This document shows positions 1-5,945 of a stretch of 7,951 nt of DNA, piece after piece. The stretch spans positions 1 through 7,951 of the forward strand of contig JAIRRD010000247.1 in assembly GCA_031256155.1 (NCBI GenBank), read 5' to 3'. This DNA comes from Holophagales bacterium. GTDB taxonomy: Bacteria; Acidobacteriota; Holophagae; Holophagales; Holophagaceae. Within the stretch, counting starts at the first letter, position 1, and every line of letters starts with the position of its first letter. The notes beneath the pieces are model-generated. The model did not search any database, was not told the DNA's origin, and saw only the letters and a program-made list of their open reading frames with translations. Position numbers and translations under genes: made by a program.

Positions 1-540
1 CAGACGGGAAGAGGTCTGGTCAAACGTAACGAACCTGCGAACACTTCCGGCACTCAGCGCAATATCTATAATCGCCCGTTTGAAGATCAATCTTCAAGGC
101 GGGCTTTAGAAGAGCGCCCGATTTTGCGCGATAGTCTCAGACGTTCAGAGCCTCAGCCGGATGGCGGACGTACGACAGGGTCAAACAGGGAAAATACCAG
201 CGGCACGCCTGATAATCGCAGAAACGTCATTTTCAGAGATACTTCCAGAAATCCAGATACACCCAGCCGTCGTTTGGACATGAGGGAAGTAAGACGGAGC
301 GAGCCTGGACAGGAACGGAGTCGCCAGAATAATACTCCGCCGTCAGGCAGCAGTTCAAATTCGCGCGAATCGGGTCAAACCATCACACAGCCAAGCCGCT
401 CAGTTGAAAAGCGCGAAGCTCCAAAAACAGAGCAACAAGGGTCAAGTCGCGCTATAGGACGGCCTGCCGCCCCCGCGCCATCATCACCCGCAAGAACCGC
501 AGCACCGCCCCCGGACAGAAGCAGAAATTCAAGGCGATGA
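1..540 (+). CDS. C-terminal part of an Arg/Ser/Pro-rich low-complexity protein (5'-truncated by the window)
   Basis: The frame is open from the first base to a TGA at 538-540, so the 179 visible residues are the end of a longer protein. A TTG at 124 is only an internal codon, because the frame stays open upstream of it. The composition is dominated by R, S, P, N, E, Q and G, with almost no hydrophobic clusters, so it should be disordered and highly basic. NTSGT occurs at visible residues 14-18 and 65-69, and RRSEP at 47-51 and 98-102, giving a 51-residue repeat. Beyond residue 150 it becomes Ala/Pro-rich (PAAPAPSSPART) and ends RNSRR. No catalytic domain is visible. Such tails occur on secreted or surface proteins and on nucleic-acid-binding proteins; I cannot choose between these and do not recognise the family. 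It converges with the ThiF-like gene, whose stop lies 54 bases away. I see no hairpin terminator in that gap. Confidence 0.72.
   Translation, partial: QTGRGLVKRNEPANTSGTQRNIYNRPFEDQSSRRALEERPILRDSLRRSEPQPDGGRTTGSNRENTSGTPDNRRNVIFRDTSRNPDTPSRRLDMREVRRSEPGQERSRQNNTPPSGSSSNSRESGQTITQPSRSVEKREAPKTEQQGSSRAIGRPAAPAPSSPARTAAPPPDRSRNSRR
40..306 (+). repeat. Two diverged direct repeats, 153-base period, inside the Arg-rich coding region
   Basis: Visible residues 14-51 (bases 40-153) and 65-102 (bases 193-306) align over NTSGT, an RN-I/V patch, a central SRR and a terminal RRSEP. NTSGT and RRSEP are both offset by exactly 51 codons. The DNA is more diverged than the protein, which suggests an old duplication kept for its amino-acid pattern. 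A KRNEP motif at residues 8-12 may be the tail of an earlier unit outside the window. Confidence 0.6.
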
Positions 541-594
541 CTACTTGCAAAACTCTTTGGAAGCAGGTGTCTCATGGGAATTGGTATTTCACCA

Positions 595-1596
595 TCAACA
601 CCCTATTATCTCTGTGTACCAGCTTCGTGCCCTCTCAGGTGTGACTTCTCCATGAATCAAGGCCCTGCCATCCCTGAATAGTATCACCCGCAGTTCGCCA
701 TCATTGCCGCTTAAAGTTAGCGGCGTATATTTCCAAATCGTTTTTGTGCGTGCCTCAAGTCTGGGTATAAGGTTTTGCAGATCCAAGTTTCCAGGTGGGT
801 TTACGCGTATCTGGACGCCATTCAGGCCGCACAGAGTCGTAGCCTTGAGGGTCCACCTGTCATCAAGGAATTCTGTTATCTGATTTGTACAGAACTTGCA
901 ACGGACAGATGGTGGGGAAATAAACTGGCGCTCATTATTCCACAAATCAAAACGCGCCAAAATCGGAGCAGGAGGTTCACCGGTAAGAATCTTAATTGCC
1001 TCTGTAGCCGACCAGCTTGCGGCTACGCCCACTGCTGGTCCCAGAACTCCAGCACTGTCACAAGTATCGACATCTCCGGCTTCTGGCGGTTCTTCCATCA
1101 GGCAGCGCAAGCATGGGGTTTGCGGTGGGACTATGGACCAAACCATAGCCTCGCCGCCAATCGCCCCACAATAAATCCAAGGTATTTGTTTCAACAGGGA
1201 GACATCATTTATCAAATATCTTGCTTCAAAGTTATCAGTCCCATCCATTATCAAATCAAAGTCTGACAGCGTATCCACTGCATTGCCGCTGGTCAGGTCT
1301 GTAACAAGAGATTGAATATAAACCTGCGAATTAGCCCTATTCAAAATTTCTTTTGCCGCTACTGCCTTTGGACTTCCGATATCCGATTCACAATAGAGAA
1401 TTTGGCGTTGTAGATTGGAAACTTCCACCAAATCACGGTCTATCAAAGTCAAATGACCAACGCCAGCTCTAGTCAACCATGAGGCTATCACACTGCCAGT
1501 TGCGCCAAGTCCAACTATAGCAACACTTACACTGCGAAGTTTGGCATCGCGGTCTGCACCCAAAAATACGCGTTGCTTCGAATAACGGTCAGCCAT
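595..1596 (-). CDS. ThiF/MoeB/HesA-family (E1-like) adenylyltransferase with C-terminal extension
   Basis: The family activates the C-terminal Gly-Gly of a ubiquitin-like sulfur carrier (ThiS, MoaD or similar) by ATP-dependent adenylation, in the cytoplasm. The E1 signature is intact: the arginine-finger segment YSKQR (residues 5-9), the nucleotide-binding loop GLGATG (29-34), acidic D53 and D55, NLQRQ (61-65), SPK (75-77) and DGTDN (118-122). Zinc-type pairs are C162/C165 and C233/C236. C179 in DTCDSAGVLGP is at the position of the ThiF/MoeB conserved cysteine. Residues 250-333 form an extra domain seen in some ThiF homologues, with LCG (255-257) and DGRALIHG near the end. At 333 residues it is longer than the core ThiF/MoeB of about 250. 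The ATG at 1596 is favoured because an in-frame TGA lies only four codons upstream, although no Shine-Dalgarno is evident. The carrier partner is not in the window, so thiamine, molybdopterin or another sulfur pathway cannot be separated. Confidence 0.9.
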   Translation of the reverse strand: MADRYSKQRVFLGADRDAKLRSVSVAIVGLGATGSVIASWLTRAGVGHLTLIDRDLVEVSNLQRQILYCESDIGSPKAVAAKEILNRANSQVYIQSLVTDLTSGNAVDTLSDFDLIMDGTDNFEARYLINDVSLLKQIPWIYCGAIGGEAMVWSIVPPQTPCLRCLMEEPPEAGDVDTCDSAGVLGPAVGVAASWSATEAIKILTGEPPAPILARFDLWNNERQFISPPSVRCKFCTNQITEFLDDRWTLKATTLCGLNGVQIRVNPPGNLDLQNLIPRLEARTKTIWKYTPLTLSGNDGELRVILFRDGRALIHGEVTPERARSWYTEIIGC

Positions 1597-1602
1597 GTTG
1601 CA

Positions 1603-1667
1603 AGATCACAACAATTCCATCTCAAAATCGCGTTCCGCAATTTCGAGATAGAAGATTTTAGGGCAGT
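1603..1667 (-). repeat. Intergenic hairpin repeat, copy 1
   Basis: Bases 1618-1645 are identical to 5952-5979, and similarity decays on both sides over about 60 bases. Arms 1615-1632 and 1636-1653 pair around a three-base loop at 1633-1635. Read on the minus strand all 18 positions pair, three of them as G-U (1618/1650, 1624/1644, 1629/1639). On the plus strand those three would be A-C mismatches, so the RNA, if made, is minus-strand. The stem begins 32 bases after the stop of the DUF6941-like gene and lies in the leader of the ThiF-like gene. The following minus-strand sequence is only moderately T-rich, so it is not a textbook intrinsic terminator. Confidence 0.75.
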
Positions 1668-1685
1668 CTCGAAAAAGATTCTGAG

Positions 1686-2156
1686 TTATGCCTTAGGAGC
1701 AGATTCTTGTTGCTGGGCAACACGCTGCTGGAACTCAGCTTGGAGGCGCTCACCGTTAGAAATAGCAAATTTATAGATATATTCAAAGCGATCGGCACCC
1801 TTGGTCAGGCCAACGATAACTTCATAGACCCCTTCCGACTGAACTTCAAATGGACTGGCAATAACATTGAAAGTACCCTCTTTGGCTCCATCAGGAATCT
1901 GAACATCGCTATCACGAATAATGTCACGCCGTTCACCCGCAGGTGAAACAACGGAAAAATTGAATTTGAACTGACCATCCATACGGCTGAAACGAGTATA
2001 AAAGCACACTTTTGGAAGGATGTAGGGAACCTGAGGAACGACAATGTGATGATCGTAGATACCCATCAGGCTGGTTTTTCCACCCATCTCCTGGCGGATG
2101 TCATCGCAAAGCAGAGTAAACTCGTGCTTGGGGGCTTTGATCTGAACTTCTTGCAT
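1686..2156 (-). CDS. DUF6941-like small protein of unknown function
   Basis: This is a 156-residue soluble protein with no signal peptide or membrane segment. The N-terminal stretch with LCDDIRQEMGGK (residues 16-27), then SLMGIYDHHIVVPQVP and LPKVCFYTRF, matches my memory of the DUF6941 family (CDDIR-E--GK-S--G-Y followed by P--P--LPK). The middle alternates hydrophobic and polar residues like a beta-sandwich (FKFNFSVVSPAGE, FNVIASPFEVQSEGVYEVIV). The tail, QAEFQQRVAQQQESAPKA, is probably a short helix followed by disorder. No catalytic motif is visible and the function is unknown. The ATG at 2156 is preceded by GGAG five bases upstream, a good ribosome-binding site. It heads the minus-strand pair with the ThiF-like gene, 89 bases apart, with the hairpin repeat between them. 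Confidence 0.82.
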   Translation of the reverse strand: MQEVQIKAPKHEFTLLCDDIRQEMGGKTSLMGIYDHHIVVPQVPYILPKVCFYTRFSRMDGQFKFNFSVVSPAGERRDIIRDSDVQIPDGAKEGTFNVIASPFEVQSEGVYEVIVGLTKGADRFEYIYKFAISNGERLQAEFQQRVAQQQESAPKA

Positions 2157-2264
2157 GTTTTCTCCGTTTTAGTGTTTCAACACCATCAAAAAGATAAGTC
2201 TAATCTATAATTCAACATTTTTCCAGCTATAATTTTATACAGAGGATATTTTCAGAGGAATTAC
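2157..2264. promoter_or_regulatory. Divergent promoter region between DUF6941-like (-) and metallophosphatase-like (+) genes
   Basis: This AT-rich 108-base gap must hold the start signals of both outward-facing operons. For the plus strand, a perfect TATAAT at 2228-2233 could be a -10 box 31 bases before the ATG, but I find no good -35 at 16-18 bases spacing. A perfect 5-base inverted repeat, GTGTT-TC-AACAC, lies at 2172-2183, between the minus-strand ribosome-binding site and any minus-strand promoter. It could be an operator half-site pair or a small leader hairpin. The minus-strand -10 cannot be assigned with confidence. Confidence 0.4.
2240..2259 (+). promoter_or_regulatory. Tandem CAGAGGA direct repeat; second copy is the ribosome-binding site
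   Basis: CAGAGGA occurs at 2240-2246 and again at 2253-2259. The second copy is five bases before the ATG at 2265 and is a strong Shine-Dalgarno, which fixes that start. The first lies 13 bases further upstream and has no start codon of its own. It may be chance, a ribosome standby site or half of a binding site. Confidence 0.45.
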
Positions 2265-3893
2265 ATGCTGTTTCGAACTCTCTGCACACTGATTTCTATT
2301 TCGTTTTTCAGCGCCTTAAGCGCTCAGGGGGGCAGAGAACAAAAACTGCAAATACTCGCCACAGCAAATACACATGCCTCTGTTCTTCCCATAGATCCCT
2401 ATTCGCTGACACCAACAAACAGCGGATGGGCAAAACTGGTCAGTGCCATCAACGCGGAAAAAAGGAAAAACACTGCAACATTATTGGTTGATTGCGGTGA
2501 CGCACTCCAGGGTACACCCCTGGCCTACGTACAAAATAAAATACGTAATAATTCATCCAACCCCGTAATAAGCATAATGAACAATTTGGGGTACCTGGCT
2601 ATGGTACCCGGGTGCCATGAATTCGACCTTGGTCTCACGGCATTAAAAGCATATGAAAAACAAGCCAGATTTCCTTTCATAGCGGCCAATGTGATGGATT
2701 CAACAGGTAAACCGATATTTACGCCATTTGCAAAAACCACTATGGAAGGCGTTACCATCGCTTTCCTTGGTTTATTTGTACCAACATCACCAAATTATTT
2801 TAATCTTCAAAATACTCCTCCCCTTATATTCAGAGACATCGCGGAAACCGCCAATGAGTGGGTACCCAAACTGCGGGACACTGAAAAGGCTGACCTTGTG
2901 ATCGCCATAATTCATACAGGTTCCGAAGCCCCCCGCATGGTTCCAAATGATAAGAACATCGCTATTTTGCTGGCAGAAAAAGCTGTTGGCATTGACGCAA
3001 TAATCGCCTCACAGTCGCACCAAGAACTGTCAACTCGCCACAACGGTATTCCGATTGTCCAGCCATCTCCATACGGTCAATCCATAGCCTCAATCACATT
3101 CACACTTCAGCGTCAAGGGAAACAATACGTGGCAAAATCTGACGTGCCTGCGATCATCCCATTAAATCCAGAGTCCCCCCTTGATCCGCGAACACTTCAA
3201 ATAACTGAATCCCTACGTCTTGAAACAGAGAATTATCTGAACACCTTTGCGACTCACCTCAATACTAACCTCGACGGACGTTGGTCAACCGTGGAGCCAA
3301 CACCACTGATTCAACTGCTTCACGACATCCAAAGAAAGGCGACCGGCGCACAATTGAGCGCAATATCCAGTCCGGGGGCGCATATTTTTATTCCGAAAGG
3401 CCCTACATCAGTACGGCAGTTTTACGCATTGGCCCCCCACGAAAACCGTATAGCCCGCATACACATAACAGGTGCCCAGTTGAGAACTTACCTAGAACAC
3501 GCCGCAAAATATTTTAATTACAGCCATTTACCAGAACTAATTGATCGTGCTGTTTCCCTGGCTGATTACGACATGATCAGCGGATGCAGTTATGCGCTGG
3601 ACATCAGCCGCCCTTTGGGCAAACGTGTTGTCAATCTTAAATTTGAAGGCAGACCGGTACAAAACGATCAACTCTTTACAATGGCAATTTCCACCTATCG
3701 TTTGACCGGAGGCGGAGGTTACATGGATGCCATCGAATTTAAAGGCAAAGCCGATATGATCAGCCGCGAGACATTGCGAAACCTGTTGCTGACACACGTC
3801 CTGGCAACCACATCCCTGAATATTTCCCCCACCAGCAACTGGCGAACAATACCATCACTGGAGAGGGAAAGAGTTGTCGCGGCACATAGATAG
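2265..3893 (+). CDS. Exported CpdB/UshA-family (5'-nucleotidase fold) protein with altered metal site
   Basis: The family hydrolyses nucleotides or cyclic nucleotides in the periplasm with a two-metal N-terminal domain and a nucleotide-binding C-terminal domain. Residues 1-20 are a signal peptide (MLFRTLCTLISISFF..., likely cleaved near SALSAQ). Metallophosphatase motifs can be placed in order: ATANTH (32-37), VDCGD (75-79), GCHEF (116-120), HTG (217-219) and SQSH (249-252). The C-terminal 5'-nucleotidase domain shows a Y-D-M-I-S-G segment (435-440) and STYRLTGGGGY (476-486). Against the family pattern (D-x-H, GD, GNHE, H, GHxH), the first Asp is Asn35, the Asn of GNHE is Cys117 and the first His of GHxH is Gln250; H37, D79, H118, H217 and H252 remain. 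Hydrolase activity is therefore doubtful. At 542 residues it is about the length of UshA. The ATG is set by AGAGGA five bases upstream. First gene of a four-gene cluster. SoxB, a relative, was considered but its GHWEF motif is absent. Confidence 0.88.
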   Translation: MLFRTLCTLISISFFSALSAQGGREQKLQILATANTHASVLPIDPYSLTPTNSGWAKLVSAINAEKRKNTATLLVDCGDALQGTPLAYVQNKIRNNSSNPVISIMNNLGYLAMVPGCHEFDLGLTALKAYEKQARFPFIAANVMDSTGKPIFTPFAKTTMEGVTIAFLGLFVPTSPNYFNLQNTPPLIFRDIAETANEWVPKLRDTEKADLVIAIIHTGSEAPRMVPNDKNIAILLAEKAVGIDAIIASQSHQELSTRHNGIPIVQPSPYGQSIASITFTLQRQGKQYVAKSDVPAIIPLNPESPLDPRTLQITESLRLETENYLNTFATHLNTNLDGRWSTVEPTPLIQLLHDIQRKATGAQLSAISSPGAHIFIPKGPTSVRQFYALAPHENRIARIHITGAQLRTYLEHAAKYFNYSHLPELIDRAVSLADYDMISGCSYALDISRPLGKRVVNLKFEGRPVQNDQLFTMAISTYRLTGGGGYMDAIEFKGKADMISRETLRNLLLTHVLATTSLNISPTSNWRTIPSLERERVVAAHR

Positions 3894-4482
3894 ACTTTTT
3901 TATCTCATGCACATACTAGCCATTTCGCCCGGCAGGGATATTGAAGTCTCCAGGTGGGCAGCTGTAGCCAAGTCCGGCATAGATGCCCTGATGATACGCG
4001 AAAAGCAGATGAGCGTCAGGTCAATTCTGAACCTGGGACAGCAAATTAAAGACCTGGCTCCAAACCTCCCCCTTTGGGTCAATGACCGTTTGGATGCTGC
4101 CCTTGCACTTGGCGTTGGGTTTCATGGCGGTGAAGATTACCCGCAATTACCGGCATCAATTTGCGAGATTTCAAGACCACTCCATAACATCGCGCAAATC
4201 AGCGAGCGTCGCGAATCAGACCAGTTGCTGATTTCACCCATATTTGACGTTCCTGACAAAAGTGAACCAATTGGAATCAGGGGGCTGCACGGAATTTTAG
4301 ACAACATGCCGCCCTGGCGCGGAAAACTATTGGCTCTGGGTGGAATCAACCCTAAAAATGCTGCCGCATTGCAGCATCATCGCTTAGATGGAATTGCTCT
4401 GATACGCGGCATTTGGGATTCAGTTAATCCAAACGGCATAGTTGATAAACTGCGTAATGCCTGGAAGGAAAACAAATGTTAA
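3874..4482 (+). CDS. Thiamine-phosphate synthase / TenI-family TIM-barrel protein (short form)
   Basis: ThiE joins HMP-diphosphate and thiazole phosphate to make thiamine phosphate; TenI relatives aromatise the thiazole. Many ThiE landmarks are present: IREK (residues 41-44), VNDRLDAALALG (69-80), GEDYP (86-90), SPIF followed by DK (121-129), LALGGINPKNA (153-163) and DGIALIRGIW (172-181). These carry the usual diphosphate and Mg contacts (R42, K44, N70, D71, D88, K129). The segment between GEDYP and EISRPLH (98-104) is about half its usual length, so a helix of the barrel is reduced. Substrate specificity is uncertain. The start is ambiguous: TTG 3874 has a strong GGAGAGG upstream but overlaps the previous gene by 20 bases, while ATG 3907 has no ribosome-binding site but begins right at the first strand (MHILAIS). 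I chose the TTG with moderate confidence. Its end overlaps the next gene by 7 bases, indicating co-translation. Confidence 0.82.
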   Translation: MSRHIDRLFYLMHILAISPGRDIEVSRWAAVAKSGIDALMIREKQMSVRSILNLGQQIKDLAPNLPLWVNDRLDAALALGVGFHGGEDYPQLPASICEISRPLHNIAQISERRESDQLLISPIFDVPDKSEPIGIRGLHGILDNMPPWRGKLLALGGINPKNAAALQHHRLDGIALIRGIWDSVNPNGIVDKLRNAWKENKC

Positions 4483-5282
4483 AACTCGCGGTGATAGGTG
4501 TCCAGACTCTATTGGGGCGTGAACTTGTCGAAGTATTGGAAACACGCGAATGTTCAGTACTGCCTCTGGCAACCGGCCCAACCACAAAACAAGATGAAGA
4601 AGGCGATTTGGTAATGTTCGCCCCGGAACCGTATCTTTTGGAAAGTCTGGATTTAGTAATATTAGCCGATACACCGCAAGACCAGAATATTCTGAACAAC
4701 TTCCAGGGCCGTATTCTGGATTTAAGGGATGGCGATGCCGCCATCGGAGACCCTCTGCCTCTGGCTGGTGCGTGGCCCAGGGAAACAAAACGAATAAAAG
4801 GACGTCCCCCTCTGGAACAGGTTCTGGCCTTTGTACCCAAACTTGTGGACGGAATTGCCGAACTCAGCGGTGTTCACCTGTGTTCCGTAGCCTGCCTTGG
4901 AGACCGGGGTATTAGGGGTTTAGCGGCTCAGAGCCGAGCTATCCTGGAAGGCACAGAACCGGACGAAACCCTATTGGGTTACAGAGCCGCCTTTGAAGCC
5001 ATACCGCAGACGCCTCACGGCAATCTGACAGAAGTCCGCATCCCTGCCTTTCATGGAGACCTTCTTATTCTCAGTATCAAAGGAAATTTAACAGCAAAAG
5101 AGGCTCCAAATAACGTCAAATGGACAGACACCCCCCCAAGCAGCCGCGAAGTTGCCATAACAAATTCACTACTAGCTCACTACGCCGCCAGCCCCACAGG
5201 CCAAAGCGCTACGCTGATCCTGGGTTTTGACCAGATTCTTTGGGGAATCCTGCAACCGATTATGCGCTTGCTGGAACTTTGA
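4476..5282 (+). CDS. USG-1/aspartate-semialdehyde-dehydrogenase-like protein, probably non-catalytic
   Basis: The 268 residues follow the ASADH plan: an N-terminal Rossmann domain (LKLAVIG, residues 2-8; second half LDLVILAD, 58-65; RILDLRDG, 79-86) and a C-terminal Asd/ArgC dimerisation-type domain. The later part matches E. coli USG-1 as I remember it: AAQS-A-L-G then Y/F-G--AF---P and finally P-F-HGD. Real ASADH uses an active-site Cys in NCST and a His in the late G/C-H segment. Here the Cys region is RPPLEQ (110-115) without Cys and the late motif reads AFHGD. The dinucleotide loop is also altered: GVQTLLG (8-14) instead of GATGAVG, losing the middle glycine. The protein is also shorter than ASADH (about 340-370). 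I infer a pseudoenzyme or scaffold, as is suspected for USG-1. The ATG follows AAGGA and overlaps the ThiE-like stop by 7 bases. A run of seven C falls near 5131-5137 but the frame is intact. Confidence 0.78.
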   Translation: MLKLAVIGVQTLLGRELVEVLETRECSVLPLATGPTTKQDEEGDLVMFAPEPYLLESLDLVILADTPQDQNILNNFQGRILDLRDGDAAIGDPLPLAGAWPRETKRIKGRPPLEQVLAFVPKLVDGIAELSGVHLCSVACLGDRGIRGLAAQSRAILEGTEPDETLLGYRAAFEAIPQTPHGNLTEVRIPAFHGDLLILSIKGNLTAKEAPNNVKWTDTPPSSREVAITNSLLAHYAASPTGQSATLILGFDQILWGILQPIMRLLEL

Positions 5283-5297
5283 TTCTATGTAATTGGA

Positions 5298-5945
5298 ATG
5301 AAAATGAACTCCAAACTGGACCAACCACACGATCGCGGCAGCTTTTTTAAATCGCTGGGAACTTTGTTTGCGGGTCTCGTAGCTGAAAAAATTGAATCAA
5401 CATTTGAAAGCATAGGCCCCAAGTTATTGCGCCCCCCTGGCGCGTTAAATGAATTAGCCTTTTTGACAGCATGTACCCGCTGTGACAAGTGCATACAAGC
5501 GTGTCCGCAAAGTTCTCTGACCCGTGCGCCAGCAACTTCCGGCCTAGCACTGGGAACACCGCAGCTCACTCCCAGGACAATGCCTTGCTTTCTCTGCGAA
5601 ACATTGCCATGTATAGCGGCATGTCCGGAAAACGCCCTGGAGTGGCCAAAAATCAAAACAGAAAATGGCACCGTTAAAGAAGGCCCCGAAGCCGTACGCA
5701 TAGGCGTAGCGCACGTAAAAAAATCGCGCTGCCTTACATTTGAAACCATCGCCCGCACAGCGGAACGTTGTCGTGCTTGCGTAGATCGCTGCCCATATCC
5801 GGGAAAAGCCATTACACTGCGCATTTACGACCATAGCCGTATACCGCACCCTGAAGTAATTGAAGAAGGATGCACCGGCTGCGGACTATGCGAATTCGGT
5901 TGTCCCACGCCGCAGCCAGGTATCATTGTAAGGAACAGACTATAG
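5298..5945 (+). CDS. MauM/NapG-type ferredoxin with four [4Fe-4S] clusters
   Basis: An electron-transfer protein of the family that includes NapG and MauM. Sixteen cysteines form four cluster motifs: 59/62/65/69 (CTRCDKCIQACP), 97/100/105/109 (CFLCETLPCIAACP), 145/158/161/165 (a split first Cys, as in NapG) and 192/195/198/202 (CTGCGLCEFGCP). The segment LRPPGAL--L-FL-AC (44-59) is a MauM/NapG signature. At 215 residues the length suits the family. The N-terminus, DRGSFFKSLGTLFAGLVAE (12-30), has the layout of a Tat signal but has RG, not RR, so Tat export is doubtful and the protein may be cytoplasmic. The ATG at 5304 is better spaced from GGA (5295-5297) than the ATG at 5298; either is possible. 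It is 15 bases behind the ASADH-like gene, last in the cluster. No nap, mau or dehydrogenase subunit lies nearby, so the redox partner is unknown. Confidence 0.88.
   Translation: MKMNSKLDQPHDRGSFFKSLGTLFAGLVAEKIESTFESIGPKLLRPPGALNELAFLTACTRCDKCIQACPQSSLTRAPATSGLALGTPQLTPRTMPCFLCETLPCIAACPENALEWPKIKTENGTVKEGPEAVRIGVAHVKKSRCLTFETIARTAERCRACVDRCPYPGKAITLRIYDHSRIPHPEVIEEGCTGCGLCEFGCPTPQPGIIVRNRL

Noticed and set aside
541..594. Intrinsic terminator between the convergent Arg-rich and ThiF-like genes
   Set aside because: Only a four-base stem can be drawn and no T tract follows it.
775..1266. Plus-strand open frames across 775-1266 and 896-1174
   Set aside because: They lie antisense to the well-supported ThiF-like gene, have Cys/Trp-rich random-looking products and no ribosome-binding site.
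1615..1653. Classical intrinsic terminator at hairpin copy 1
   Set aside because: The stem is long and AT-interrupted, and the following minus-strand bases are only partly T (TTGTTGTGAT), so I list it as a structured repeat and leave termination as one possibility.
1597..1685. TPP riboswitch in front of the ThiF-like gene
   Set aside because: The conserved THI-box segments (CTGAGA and the later conserved core) are not found in the 89-base leader; only the hairpin repeat is there.
2265..3893. SoxB (thiosulfohydrolase) identity
   Set aside because: SoxB belongs to the same superfamily and shares a similar early segment, but its GHWEF-type motif is absent and no other sox gene is nearby.
5128..5140. 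Seven-C run in the ASADH-like gene as a phase-variation tract
   Set aside because: Short for slippage, and six-C runs occur elsewhere in the window; the reading frame is intact.
5285..5849. Minus-strand open frames opposite the ferredoxin gene
   Set aside because: Shadow frames; the four cysteine cluster motifs on the plus strand settle the coding strand.
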